A stretch of DNA of 64,000 nt from Mobiluncus massiliensis (lineage in GTDB: Bacteria > Actinomycetota > Actinomycetes > Actinomycetales > Actinomycetaceae), in NCBI RefSeq assembly GCF_949769255.1, contig NZ_OX458329.1, positions 1,488,001 through 1,552,000 of the forward strand, in the 5' to 3' direction. The notes under the pieces were generated by a model that did not search any database, had not been told where the DNA came from, and worked only from the letters and a program-made list of their open reading frames with translations. Both the position numbers and the translations under genes were made by a program. Positions 1 to 8,560 of the stretch are shown here, piece by piece. Position 1 is the first letter of the stretch. Each line of letters starts with the position of its first letter.

Positions 1-219
1 CACGTGGTAGCCAAGCTCGCCTAAGGAGGCAGCCGCAGCGCCCCCGGCCAGACCGGTGCCGACAACAATGATGTGCAACTTGCGTCGGTTAGTGGGGTTC
101 ACCAGACCGCCGCGGAACTTGCGGGTAGACCAGCGCTCGGCGATAGGAACATCCATCGGCGCCCTAGTATCGGCGATTTTTTCGCCTTCGGTGTAGTAAC
201 CGTCAATCAGTTCAGTCAT
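1..219 (-). CDS. sdhA: Succinate dehydrogenase/fumarate reductase flavoprotein subunit, N-terminal part
   Basis: The first 73 codons of a gene running off the left edge. After a ~45-residue lead-in the product shows [19 protein letters not shown], the FAD-binding Rossmann motif of SdhA/FrdA flavoproteins. This subunit binds covalent FAD and oxidises succinate (or reduces fumarate) on the cytoplasmic face of the membrane. It starts 18 nt after the cytochrome b subunit gene on the same strand, the usual sdhC-sdhA-sdhB order of the actinobacterial b558-type complex. The AGGAAAGATA sequence just before the ATG is a plausible ribosome binding site. The catalytic domain lies outside the window. Confidence 0.9.
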   Translation of the reverse strand, partial: MTELIDGYYTEGEKIADTRAPMDVPIAERWSTRKFRGGLVNPTNRRKLHIIVVGTGLAGGAAAASLGELGYHV

Positions 220-237
220 TATCTTTCCTTACCTTCC

Positions 238-1080
238 CTACGCCAGCATCGGCATTCCGGCGAGAATAGCCACCGGCGGAGCCAGGAACATTGCGAACAC
301 CAGCAGGCCAACCAGGCCCGAAATAATCTGAACTGCGTACTGGGTGTTGCGACGCAACCAGCCAATGGTTTGTAGTGCAGACCACACGCCGTGAGCGATG
401 TGCAGGCACAGCGCCCCCACCGCGATGGCGTAAACCAGCACCATCCACCAATTCGAGAACGTCGTAAACATCATGGCGTAGGGATTGCCTTCCATTACGG
501 AGATAATCCCCGGCCCAGCGGCGTCAACGACATTGCCCGCCGGATCCAGAAAGACCTGGTGGGAAGCGTAGGCGGCCGCATCGCCGACCTTGGCAAACTT
601 CATGGTGAAGTGGGAGATGTGAAAAATCAGGAACAGCAACAGGATAATGCCGCCCCACCTGACGGTGCGTCCCGCGTAAGCAGTCGCTAGCGACTTCTTA
701 ACCATGTAGCGAGAACCGCGCGCTAGTCCGGCGCGATGCCACAGGGCGATAGCGGAAATAATGTGCACCAGGGCGAAAACTATCAGCAAAACCCTGAGAA
801 TCCACAACAGCCCTTCATAGGGCAGTATGGGCATGAGGAATGTGCGCAAATGCAGCGCATAATCGTTGTAAACGGTTGCCCCGAGGAACACCTTTAGGTT
901 CCCGTAGGCATGCAAAATCACGAACCCCACAAAAAACACGCCAGTTATTGCCATGGCTTGTTTGATGATAACGGTGGTCTTGATTGCTTTGTTATCTGTA
1001 GTAAGTGTTGTATTGGCCACGAAGTCGAGCCTACAAGATTTTCTGAGCGCGACTTGGCTGAATTGGATTAGGGGTTTCAT
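238..1080 (-). CDS. sdhC: Succinate dehydrogenase cytochrome b subunit (b558 family)
   Basis: A 280-residue membrane anchor of succinate dehydrogenase/fumarate reductase, carrying haem b and passing electrons between the catalytic subunits and quinone. Five hydrophobic segments are visible, with histidines of the kind that ligate haem in this family (VILHAYGN, LVHIISAIALWHRAG, FHISHFT, LHIAHGVW). The ATG at 1080 is preceded by GGGGAAGTGAA. A GTG at 1020 would give a shorter protein closer to the family start (conserved sequence begins near AIKTTVIIKQA), so the first 20 residues are uncertain. The GGGG of the putative Shine-Dalgarno can pair with CCCC five bases upstream. It lies upstream of sdhA and downstream of rimI, where tsaD would often be. 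Confidence 0.9.
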   Translation of the reverse strand: MKPLIQFSQVALRKSCRLDFVANTTLTTDNKAIKTTVIIKQAMAITGVFFVGFVILHAYGNLKVFLGATVYNDYALHLRTFLMPILPYEGLLWILRVLLIVFALVHIISAIALWHRAGLARGSRYMVKKSLATAYAGRTVRWGGIILLLFLIFHISHFTMKFAKVGDAAAYASHQVFLDPAGNVVDAAGPGIISVMEGNPYAMMFTTFSNWWMVLVYAIAVGALCLHIAHGVWSALQTIGWLRRNTQYAVQIISGLVGLLVFAMFLAPPVAILAGMPMLA

Positions 1081-1207
1081 TTCACTTCCCCGGATAGGGG
1101 CTCGAACTGCGGATTTACCTGGTTACTCAGGCCGAAAGTCCCTATTTATCCCGAGGTGTGGGCTCGCGCGTGTCCAACGGGGTCATAATTTTTACGAAAC
1201 ATTGGAG

Positions 1208-1720
1208 TTAGAAAAACATTTTCACCATGATTAGGCCGTTCTCGGTCGGTTCTCGAAACCAGAATGGCAACCGCGCCCACATCTGGAAACCTTGACTCCC
1301 ATAGAGAGCTTGGGCTGCCGTGTTACTGGACCGGACCTCCAACACTGCTCCCGCATAGCCCCGGGCTCGTCCGCGGCGCAGGCCGTCTGTCAGCAGCTGC
1401 CTGGCGTAGCCTTTTCCCCGCCAAGCCGGTCGAGTCGCCAGTGAGAGAACCCGTATCAGCCTGTCCCCCCGAGCTGTGGAAGTAACCGCTTGGTCACGCT
1501 CAGCAGGAGGAAGGTCGCCGACAGGAATGCTCATTTCCCCAAAACCCCACACGGCCCACGCCACGAATTCCTCAGATTCGCTGAAACTCAATCGAAAGCT
1601 GATATCTGGCTGCGCCAGCAGGGACGCCAAGGATTCCCGGTCCCACGCGTCAGATGCGAAGCACTCCTGTTCGGCGCGTGCCAGGTCTGCCGCATCCTCA
1701 ATCGAACCGTCACGGATCAT
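1208..1720 (-). CDS. rimI: GNAT N-acetyltransferase, RimI-like
   Basis: A 170-residue single GNAT domain. The acetyl-CoA pyrophosphate loop is RPAWRGKGYARQLL (Arg-x-x-Gly-x-Gly/Ala), followed by LEVRSSNTAAQALYGSQGF, the RimI signature of motif B. RimI proteins acetylate the N-terminal alanine of ribosomal protein S18 and, in actinobacteria, other substrates. It follows tsaB by 25 nt, matching the common tsaE-tsaB-rimI order. A 20-residue insertion around AERDQAVTSTARGD before motif A is longer than in E. coli RimI. Substrate is inferred from family and context only. Confidence 0.82.
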   Translation of the reverse strand: MIRDGSIEDAADLARAEQECFASDAWDRESLASLLAQPDISFRLSFSESEEFVAWAVWGFGEMSIPVGDLPPAERDQAVTSTARGDRLIRVLSLATRPAWRGKGYARQLLTDGLRRGRARGYAGAVLEVRSSNTAAQALYGSQGFQMWARLPFWFREPTENGLIMVKMFF

Positions 1721-1745
1721 GGTTCACCAGTGAATTCAACGCTAG

Positions 1746-2471
1746 CTATGGCTTTTGTTGGATATCCGGTCGGCGCAGATACTGCGGCTCGGTACTCAGT
1801 GAAGCCAGTTCCCGTTGTCCCTCCGAGTCTCCGTCCGCCCCGTTCACCAGGGAGTTCGCCGCCCTCGCCAGGTCGGCAAAACGTACCTCCACGGTCCGAC
1901 CCGTGACCTGGGTGGCAGCGTTGCCGACCAGGAAAACCCCCGCCCCGGCAAACCCCACAAAGTCGCGGTCCCACCCTTGGGCGACGCCCTCCAGAAGGGA
2001 GGCAGGACCAACCCAATCGGTCCCGCATTGCGTCAAGCGCCCGTCCGCCAAACCGGGTTTGAACAGCCCGGCATAGACTTCGTGGCGGCGGGCATCCATC
2101 AGGGACACTATCCACCGCGGCGTCTGCCCCTGAGTCTGAGCTGGACAGTCAGCGCCAGAAAGCACCTGAGCTGCAGCCTGCGCCTGGAGGAGCAGCTCAT
2201 CCACCCCGACCACCGGGATATCCCAGGCAAAACCTAAGGTCCGAGCCGTGACCAAGCCAACCCGCAGCCCGGTAAACGGGGCAGGTCCTCGCGAAACCAC
2301 AATTTTTTGCGGTCTGCCGCCTTCTCGAACCACGTCAGTAACCAGGGACGAAAGGGCCTCCACTTGGGCTTTTCCGTCAGGATTCACCTTCACCAGCACA
2401 TCGCTGGGCTTTTCGGAATTCACCAGGGCAACCCCCGCCCCGGCACAGGTATCGATAAACAGGTAACTCAC
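1746..2471 (-). CDS. tsaB: tRNA threonylcarbamoyladenosine biosynthesis protein TsaB
   Basis: 241 residues of the ASKHA fold. The N-terminus MSYLFIDTCAGAGVALV and the motif SRGPAPFTGLRVGLVTA match TsaB, the inactive TsaD paralogue that scaffolds the TsaB-TsaD-TsaE complex making t6A37 in ANN-decoding tRNAs. The family motif is normally GPGSFTGLR; here it reads GPAPFTGLR. The start is GTG, with AGGA eight bases upstream and a 10-nt gap after the preceding gene. TsaE is encoded two genes upstream, but TsaD is not in this window. Confidence 0.9.
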   Translation of the reverse strand: MSYLFIDTCAGAGVALVNSEKPSDVLVKVNPDGKAQVEALSSLVTDVVREGGRPQKIVVSRGPAPFTGLRVGLVTARTLGFAWDIPVVGVDELLLQAQAAAQVLSGADCPAQTQGQTPRWIVSLMDARRHEVYAGLFKPGLADGRLTQCGTDWVGPASLLEGVAQGWDRDFVGFAGAGVFLVGNAATQVTGRTVEVRFADLARAANSLVNGADGDSEGQRELASLSTEPQYLRRPDIQQKP

Positions 2472-2481
2472 AGGGACAATC

Positions 2482-3606
2482 CTAATGCGCTTCGCCCTCA
2501 GAACCGTTCACCGCTAAAGTCGGAATCGCGGAAGTCGGGGCAGATGTCGGCACCATAATGAGTTCCGGGTCAGGCAGGGAGAGTACGTCGGCGACATCTT
2601 CCGTGCGGGATTGCCAACGGAAAGTCAGCCACACCACCAATAGCGCGACACCGACAATGGCGACAGCGAGGATGACCACCCACACCAAGGTGTTGTTGTT
2701 GGTTGGCAGGGTTTCCACAGTCGGCGTGGGGGTGGGACTGACAGTTCCCCACCAGGACTGCACCGCTTCTTGCACCTGCGCCAAAGTCACCTCTCCGACA
2801 ACGCGGGCACGCGCCGCATTAGATACCGGCAGCAAACGTTCCTCGTTCAACATAAACCAGCCGTGAACGATAGGGTCATAAACGGGACGGCTGGAACGAG
2901 CAGAATCAGGCGACGTTGCCAGCAAAGCATGAGCTAAATCAGGCAGCACATAGCTGGCACCGGGAGCCTCCGACCGGACGGGCAAGTGAGAATTTTTCGG
3001 TTCCGGGACATACCCGCCTGCAACCAGCGAGTTATTTTCTCGCGAGTTCGAGGTGGGTTCAGGTACCCCCGCGGTAGCTTTCGGAGCCAAAGTCTCTAGG
3101 TGCGCTGGCGGAGAAAGGGGATAAAGGTCTTTTTCGTCCGAGGCATAGACCACTACCCCAAGTTCTCGATCATCAATGCTCACCGGGGCGACCCACATGT
3201 CAATCGGTGTTACCGCACTGTCTGGATTGTAGGTGCCGCGCAGCATCCGAGCAGACCAAGTCACTACCTGGGTCGGAGTTCCCACCTCAATCGGGGCTTC
3301 CGGGGGAATCTTTACACTATCGGGGAGGTATTCCCGCAATGATTGTCCGAAAGCATCGGCCTTGGTGTTAAACCAAACGCGGACATCGTCAGGGAGGTCA
3401 CCCTTGGCGCTTCGCGGCAACTGTCCCGCCACACCTGGAACACCCCCGGTAACAACCTCGTCCGTGGTATCAGTCGGGCGAGTGGGCCCGGAGGCGGCTT
3501 GCCCGACACTGGGCGAAGCGAAACTCATCACCACCGCGCTCAGCAGGACGAGGACCCAGCCCAGAAAGGCCTTACGCCCGCGGCACACCTGAAAAACTTT
3601 CGGCAT
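2482..3606 (-). CDS. Secreted or membrane-anchored protein of unknown function
   Basis: 374 residues from the ATG at 3606, chosen because AGGAAAG lies 5 nt upstream and because longer starts would run into tsaE. An N-terminal hydrophobic segment (WVLVLLSAVVMSFASPSVGQA) looks like a signal peptide. A ~270-residue extracytoplasmic region with no recognised domain follows, then a Pro/Thr-rich linker (SPTPTPTVETLPT), one transmembrane helix near residues 310-335 and a short cytoplasmic tail. This is a type I membrane topology. It lies between tsaE and tsaB, separated from them by 20 and 10 nt, so it is probably co-transcribed with t6A genes. I do not recognise the family. Confidence 0.75.
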   Translation of the reverse strand: MPKVFQVCRGRKAFLGWVLVLLSAVVMSFASPSVGQAASGPTRPTDTTDEVVTGGVPGVAGQLPRSAKGDLPDDVRVWFNTKADAFGQSLREYLPDSVKIPPEAPIEVGTPTQVVTWSARMLRGTYNPDSAVTPIDMWVAPVSIDDRELGVVVYASDEKDLYPLSPPAHLETLAPKATAGVPEPTSNSRENNSLVAGGYVPEPKNSHLPVRSEAPGASYVLPDLAHALLATSPDSARSSRPVYDPIVHGWFMLNEERLLPVSNAARARVVGEVTLAQVQEAVQSWWGTVSPTPTPTVETLPTNNNTLVWVVILAVAIVGVALLVVWLTFRWQSRTEDVADVLSLPDPELIMVPTSAPTSAIPTLAVNGSEGEAH

Positions 3607-3626
3607 CGGCTTTCCTATCAGCCTAT

Positions 3627-4238
3627 TTACAAATCCGCCCCGGGCTGGCAAGTTTCTGGGGCAACACCGGATTCCACACTCGCATCTGCCTGCGCACGCA
3701 AAGCCTCCCATTGCTGCACCAAACCTGACAAATCCCAAGTCCCTTCCAGACTGCGAAAGACAACCTGACAGGTCGTATCTTCGGGCAGGTCCACGATAGT
3801 TCCCGTAACGGGAGCATCAGCGCTCTCTGGACGGCACAGGGACAGCTTCAGGCAGTGGGCACTGAGCCCCTCCACCTTGTCAGTACCCCATTCGACCACC
3901 ACCACCGCGGTCTCTAGCGCCGATTCCAAATCCAGAGTTTCCACATCGTCCCCGCCCGTCAGACGATAGGCATCCACGTGAACCAAGTTCGGTCCCGGCA
4001 CATCGGGGGATTTCGTGTGACTGCGGGCAATGATGAAGGTCGGAGAGGTAACTCGCTGGTTGACACGCAAACCGGCGCCGATACCTTGGGTCAAAGTGGT
4101 TTTTCCAGCGCCCAGCTCACCTTCCAGAATCACCAAATCGCCGGCTTGCAAAAATGGGACCAGGGCTTGGCCCAACAGACGGGTATCGTCAGCAGACCTC
4201 GTTTCGACTTCCAGCAAAAGGTTCCCCTCGCGGCTCAT
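3627..4238 (-). CDS. tsaE: tRNA threonylcarbamoyladenosine biosynthesis ATPase TsaE
   Basis: A 203-residue P-loop ATPase with Walker A GELGAGKTTL near residue 40, the switch-like SPTFII motif (residues ~64-69) and HVDAYRLTGGDDVETLDL, all typical of TsaE. It drives cycling of the TsaBD complex in t6A synthesis. The family is usually 150-160 residues; here there is a ~45-residue C-terminal tail without recognised motifs. A strong ribosome binding site (GAGGAGGAACG) precedes the ATG. It sits 44 nt downstream of alr. Confidence 0.92.
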   Translation of the reverse strand: MSREGNLLLEVETRSADDTRLLGQALVPFLQAGDLVILEGELGAGKTTLTQGIGAGLRVNQRVTSPTFIIARSHTKSPDVPGPNLVHVDAYRLTGGDDVETLDLESALETAVVVVEWGTDKVEGLSAHCLKLSLCRPESADAPVTGTIVDLPEDTTCQVVFRSLEGTWDLSGLVQQWEALRAQADASVESGVAPETCQPGADL

Positions 4239-4282
4239 CGTTCCTCCTCAGTTATTCAACAGCCCTTACGTTAGCTCGAGGC

Positions 4283-5611
4283 TCAGCGGTCAGGCTGGTC
4301 CTCAACATAAATCCGCGGCACGTTGGGGGAAATACCGGTAATGACTTCATAGTTGATGGTATCGGTCCACTCTGCCCAGTCATCGGCGGTCGGAAGCGAG
4401 GGAACTCCTGGGATCCCCCCGAACAAGCGGTCCTTCGCGTCGCCAAAAATAATCGCCAGCTCCCCCGGCTCGACCGGACAAGGAACAGGGATGCCGGAAT
4501 CGTCCACCGCCGGACCCAAATCAACCACGATTTGATCCATCGGAACCCGCCCGACAATCGGCGCACGCCGGCCTTTAATCCAGGTTTCACCGCGATTCTT
4601 TGCCAGGCGATGCAAGCCGTCAGCGTATCCAATCGGCAACAGAGCCAACCAGCGCGGCCCCGGTGCCACCCATTCCCCGCCGTAAGAAACCGCAGCGCCT
4701 TTCTCAACCTTTTTAACCTGAACCACGTTCGTTTCTAGTCGCATCACCGGACGTACTCCCAGCTGCCACGATGACGCAATTTCGGGATTCGGACTCAGCC
4801 CGTATCCCGAAATTCCTACCCTGACCAGGTCATAGTGGCTCTCGGGGTACCAAATGATTCCGGCGGTGGCGGCGATGTGGCGCAATCTCGGGCGCAAACC
4901 CGCCTCTTGAGCAACCCCCCAAGCCCAGTCAAAGGTCCTCAGCTGCGACTTGGTGAAAGTCTCCGCAGCGGCCGTGTCTTCATCCGCGCGCGCCAAATGT
5001 GACCAGATGGCACTAACTTCAATGAGCCCGGCACGTTCCCGAGCCCGAGCCAGCTTGCACAGCACCGGAAAGTCTTGATCAGTGGCTCCGGCGCGGCACA
5101 GTCCGGTATCAACTTTCAGGTGTACCCGGCAGCGCAGTCCGGCCGCGTCACAGGCACGCGAAACCTGATCCAGCTGGTCCAAAGTAGAGACAGAAATGTC
5201 GATTTCCGCTTTCACGACCTGTTGCAAATCCGTTTGCGGGGTGTAGAGCCAAGTGAGGATGCGGGGGCGCGCGGCTGTGGGCAATCCCATCGCGGCGGTC
5301 TGATACAGCCGCGAACGCATCATGGCCGAAGTGGGCGTGTCGACCAGATGGTCACGCGCCACGCCTTGCTTATCTAGGTATTTGCGCAGCTGGAAGGCCT
5401 CGCTGGCTTTGGCGACGCCCAACCATTCCGCACCGGCACCGAGTGCTGCCAGCGCCATGCGCTCGATACCGTGTCCGTAAGCATTAGCTTTCACGATTGC
5501 CATTTGTTGACAGTTCGGGGCAAAACGACGCATCTGGGCGAGATTTTCCTGAAATGCACTGAGATTAACCACAGCGCGTACCGGCCATTGGGGAACATCC
5601 ACGTTGGTCAT
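4283..5611 (-). CDS. alr: Alanine racemase
   Basis: A 442-residue fold-type III PLP enzyme that interconverts L- and D-alanine for peptidoglycan. KANAYGHG near residue 40 carries the lysine that binds PLP. Other family blocks include KVDTGLCRAGA, the YGLSPNPE region and the C-terminal catalytic-tyrosine region KGAAVSYGGEWVA followed by LPIGYADGLHR. It is somewhat longer than the usual 370-390 residues because of small insertions. The ATG has AAAGGAAGATT upstream. It follows nnr by 65 nt in the common actinobacterial order nnr-alr-tsaE-tsaB. Confidence 0.95.
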   Translation of the reverse strand: MTNVDVPQWPVRAVVNLSAFQENLAQMRRFAPNCQQMAIVKANAYGHGIERMALAALGAGAEWLGVAKASEAFQLRKYLDKQGVARDHLVDTPTSAMMRSRLYQTAAMGLPTAARPRILTWLYTPQTDLQQVVKAEIDISVSTLDQLDQVSRACDAAGLRCRVHLKVDTGLCRAGATDQDFPVLCKLARARERAGLIEVSAIWSHLARADEDTAAAETFTKSQLRTFDWAWGVAQEAGLRPRLRHIAATAGIIWYPESHYDLVRVGISGYGLSPNPEIASSWQLGVRPVMRLETNVVQVKKVEKGAAVSYGGEWVAPGPRWLALLPIGYADGLHRLAKNRGETWIKGRRAPIVGRVPMDQIVVDLGPAVDDSGIPVPCPVEPGELAIIFGDAKDRLFGGIPGVPSLPTADDWAEWTDTINYEVITGISPNVPRIYVEDQPDR

Positions 5612-5676
5612 AATCTTCCTTTACAAAATTGTTTTCGCACTTCCTAGTTTGTCACGTTTAGGGGGACCGGGATAGT

Positions 5677-7242
5677 TTATAGCCCCGCCAAAGCCCGGGG
5701 AATCGCCTGGATAATGGCGGTGGCACGAGGGGTGGGCGCGGCTAAACGGCCCGCTTCGGCGTGCAGCCAGGCCGCAACAGCCGCCAATTTCCCCAAATCC
5801 AAAGATTCTCCGGTGGTTTCGGTACGGGCATTCGCCGCGGCGAAAACATACCCCAAAATTCCCGCCAGCACGTCCCCGGAACCCGCCGTCGCCAAGTCTC
5901 GGGTGCCGTGGGTCAGGGAATAAACCTGACCTTCCGGATTGGCAATAGTGGTGGTGGGCCCTTTCAAAAGAACGGTGGCGTGCGTATCCGCAGCAAGCTG
6001 TGAGGCCCAGTCATAAGGATTGGCCTCGATGGTTTCTCGAGTGGTCTCCTGACCGAGCTGGGCGGCCAGCGCAGCCGCCTCCCCGGCATGAGGTGTCAGC
6101 AGGCAGTTTGCGTCAGGTTGGATTTCCGTCCCAATCAGTCCCAGCGCGCCGGCATCGAGAATCACCAACTCGCGGGCGCCGCGGCCGCGCCAAGCGCTCA
6201 ACATTTGTTCGCGATGCTGCGGCGAGCCCGCCGCAAAACCGGGACCGATAATGCGGGCTTGGCACCGGCCTTCTCCCAGTACGACTTCCGGGCAAGCCTG
6301 TATCACTACCGACTGCACCGAGGGTTCACCGAGGTAGCGCAGGAAAGACTCCCCCGCGTTCAAGGCGGCAGCGGTAACCAAGACTCCCGCTCCGGGATAG
6401 CGCGCGGATCCAGCCATTACGCCCAAAACTCCGCGTGAATATTTGTGATCCGCAAAGTGCGGCCAAGGCCACAGTTCGCGCACGTCAGCGCGTTCGATCA
6501 GACCGACACCGGGCTGCATTGTCTGCTGGGGCAGTCCGATGTCCTGAACCTGCAGACGGCCTATCGTGAGCGCACCGGGACCGACCAACATTCCAGTTTT
6601 CGCCGCCCCCATCGTCACGGTCAAGTCAGCTGACAGCAGTTCATGATTCGGACCCAAATCAGCGCCGCGGTACAAATCCAGGCCCGAGGGATGATCGCAG
6701 GCCACCACCAGGGGCACTGACCCCTCCGGCCATTGGCTGAGCAACTCACTGATGCCCCGGACCAGGGATAACGCGGGTTCTCGCAAGGGGGGACGGGCTC
6801 CAATCCCGATAATCGCATCAATAATGGCAACCGGTTTCCACGCCTGTAGCGCGTGCAGAGCCTCCCCAACTGTCTCGGGCAGCACACTGGGCCAAAACTC
6901 CACCCCGGCTTGCCGCGCGGCCGCCGCACCGCGCTCGTGAATATGTTTCGAGGTCGGCAGGACCGCGACCGGATAGCCGCGCCGCCGCAGATACGCCGCC
7001 CCGTACAGGCCATCGCCACCGTTGTTACCCGCTCCGACCAAAACCAAAATACGCCGGCGTCCCCGGGGAACCGATGACACGGTAATGTCTGCCTCAGCTC
7101 CGGACAAGGCTCGGTGCGTGTGATGAGCCAGCGCGTAGGCAGCCCGTCGCATCAGCGCGTCCGCGCCTTGCTCTCGGTCAGCCTGCGCGACCAGAGGTTT
7201 TTCCGTTTGTGCAATCAAATCCGGCGCATATCCCCAAATCAC
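5677..7242 (-). CDS. nnr: Bifunctional NAD(P)H-hydrate epimerase / ADP-dependent hydrate dehydratase
   Basis: 521 residues in two repair domains. The N-terminal YjeF_N epimerase domain (about 1-225) has VGAGNNGGDGLYGAAYLRRRG and the VACDHPSGLD block. The C-terminal carbohydrate-kinase-like dehydratase domain (about 235-520) has HKYSRGVLGVMAGSARYPGA, LTPHAGEAAAL and the nucleotide-binding GSGDVLAGILGY. Together they restore damaged NADHX and NADPHX. The start codon is a GTG whose context suggests a leaderless transcript (-10 TAGGCT six bases upstream). It heads the nnr-alr-tsaE block. Confidence 0.93.
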   Translation of the reverse strand: MIWGYAPDLIAQTEKPLVAQADREQGADALMRRAAYALAHHTHRALSGAEADITVSSVPRGRRRILVLVGAGNNGGDGLYGAAYLRRRGYPVAVLPTSKHIHERGAAAARQAGVEFWPSVLPETVGEALHALQAWKPVAIIDAIIGIGARPPLREPALSLVRGISELLSQWPEGSVPLVVACDHPSGLDLYRGADLGPNHELLSADLTVTMGAAKTGMLVGPGALTIGRLQVQDIGLPQQTMQPGVGLIERADVRELWPWPHFADHKYSRGVLGVMAGSARYPGAGVLVTAAALNAGESFLRYLGEPSVQSVVIQACPEVVLGEGRCQARIIGPGFAAGSPQHREQMLSAWRGRGARELVILDAGALGLIGTEIQPDANCLLTPHAGEAAALAAQLGQETTRETIEANPYDWASQLAADTHATVLLKGPTTTIANPEGQVYSLTHGTRDLATAGSGDVLAGILGYVFAAANARTETTGESLDLGKLAAVAAWLHAEAGRLAAPTPRATAIIQAIPRALAGL

Positions 7243-7248
7243 GATTTC

Positions 7249-7277
7249 AGCCTAGACGAAAATCGGCACTGAGTCAG
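7249..7277 (-). promoter_or_regulatory. Putative promoter of nnr, leaderless arrangement
   Basis: On the minus strand a -35-like CTGACT and a -10 TAGGCT are separated by 17 nt. The -10 ends six bases before the GTG start of nnr, so transcription would begin at or next to the start codon. No Shine-Dalgarno is visible. Inferred from spacing only. Confidence 0.45.
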
Positions 7278-7387
7278 AGACTTAGATTGCGCTTGCGGTT
7301 TTCAACCGGCAGGAAAACTAGGTAATCTTAAAGCCAGGAAATCCCGATGCCTCTAAAGCGGGGTCACTGTGTTCATGAAAGGTAGCC

Positions 7388-8560
7388 ATGTCAAAAAAGG
7401 ACAGCCTCCAGCTGTGGCTTCTTTCCACCCCAAAGCGCCTCGTCGCAGGGATGTTTCTCCTGGCTGGCGCGGGGATTGCCCTGGTGCTGGTGACGCTATT
7501 TATAGTCGCGCCACAAATTGCCGCTATGCCTAATCAGGATCCCTCTGAGATGAATCGCTCTCAATCTGCCGAAAAGTTTTCATCCGCGCTTCTCGTGGAA
7601 GTCACCGGCCCTGATTTCCGTACCAACTCCACTTTGAGAATGAGTCAGGCGGAGTCAGGTCCCGCAGAAAACTCCGATTCGCCCGCGCAGACGGATGACA
7701 CCACCGCGCAGAATTCAGAAACTCCCGATTTTCACTCGGCAGCGCTCAATCTCGAGGGTGTTCAAGACCTCAAGTATCCCAAATCATTCAACAACGTTTC
7801 CGAGGTGACTACCCGGGCCACCCCGAACCGCGCCCAGAAACAGACCCCGACGCCCAACCGTTCCGCTGCAGCGAACCTTAAGAAAGATACCATCGAGTCT
7901 GGCGACCCGGTACAGTTCACCGGAATGCAGGCTTTCTTTAAGGATTTACAGGGCGGAAATTTCGGCGCTATGCAGCGCAGTTGCTGGCTGATTACCCCGG
8001 AAGTGTTTACCGACCGTTACACGACTCCGCCCGCCCAAAAGGCTCTGTTGCACGCCTTGTCGCAAACCCCGAAAGCTACCGATGAAGGCGTGTCTTGGAC
8101 AGACTCCAGCGTGGAGGTGCGAGCCAGCTGGAGCCAGTTAGGTGCCCGGTATTCCTGCCCAACGGCAATTTATGGCGGCAAAATGGATTCGGTCACCCCG
8201 GAGGACGTGTCTTACCTGCTGGCACGCATTATGGCTCGTTCCAGCTATCCATTCAATGGTGCCGACTCAGAAGAAAACTACCCGACCTTGTGCGAGAAAT
8301 GGAGCCCTCCGCCAGGCATCACGAAATACACTCCGGAGGCGGCCCGGAAACTGCGCTATAACGAAGAGGGACGCCTGGACGACGACACTTTCAAGACTTT
8401 GCAGGATTTACGCTCCGAGTCCATTCACCTTTATGCAGTAAAAAACACCTACCCCATGTATATCCGAGCGGCACACTCGCAGTTAGAAGAACCTTCCGCG
8501 TACTTTTTCCGCGACAAGGATGGCAGTTTGTGCTTGGGGTCGGTGGTCAAAAAGTCATGA
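7388..8560 (+). CDS. Membrane-anchored extracytoplasmic protein of unknown function
   Basis: 390 residues. One transmembrane helix near residues 18-45 (LVAGMFLLAGAGIALVLVTL) is followed by a low-complexity, Ser/Thr/Asn/Pro-rich stretch to about residue 170, then a folded-looking domain (about 175-390) beginning FTGMQAFFKDLQGGNFGAMQ. That domain has four cysteines (near SCWL, YSCPTA, TLCEKW and SLCLG), which could form disulfides outside the cell. The topology suggests an N-in anchored surface protein. A GAAAGGTAGCC ribosome binding site precedes the ATG. Its stop overlaps the coaA start (ATGA), so the two are translationally coupled. The family was not recognised. Confidence 0.8.
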   Translation: MSKKDSLQLWLLSTPKRLVAGMFLLAGAGIALVLVTLFIVAPQIAAMPNQDPSEMNRSQSAEKFSSALLVEVTGPDFRTNSTLRMSQAESGPAENSDSPAQTDDTTAQNSETPDFHSAALNLEGVQDLKYPKSFNNVSEVTTRATPNRAQKQTPTPNRSAAANLKKDTIESGDPVQFTGMQAFFKDLQGGNFGAMQRSCWLITPEVFTDRYTTPPAQKALLHALSQTPKATDEGVSWTDSSVEVRASWSQLGARYSCPTAIYGGKMDSVTPEDVSYLLARIMARSSYPFNGADSEENYPTLCEKWSPPPGITKYTPEAARKLRYNEEGRLDDDTFKTLQDLRSESIHLYAVKNTYPMYIRAAHSQLEEPSAYFFRDKDGSLCLGSVVKKS

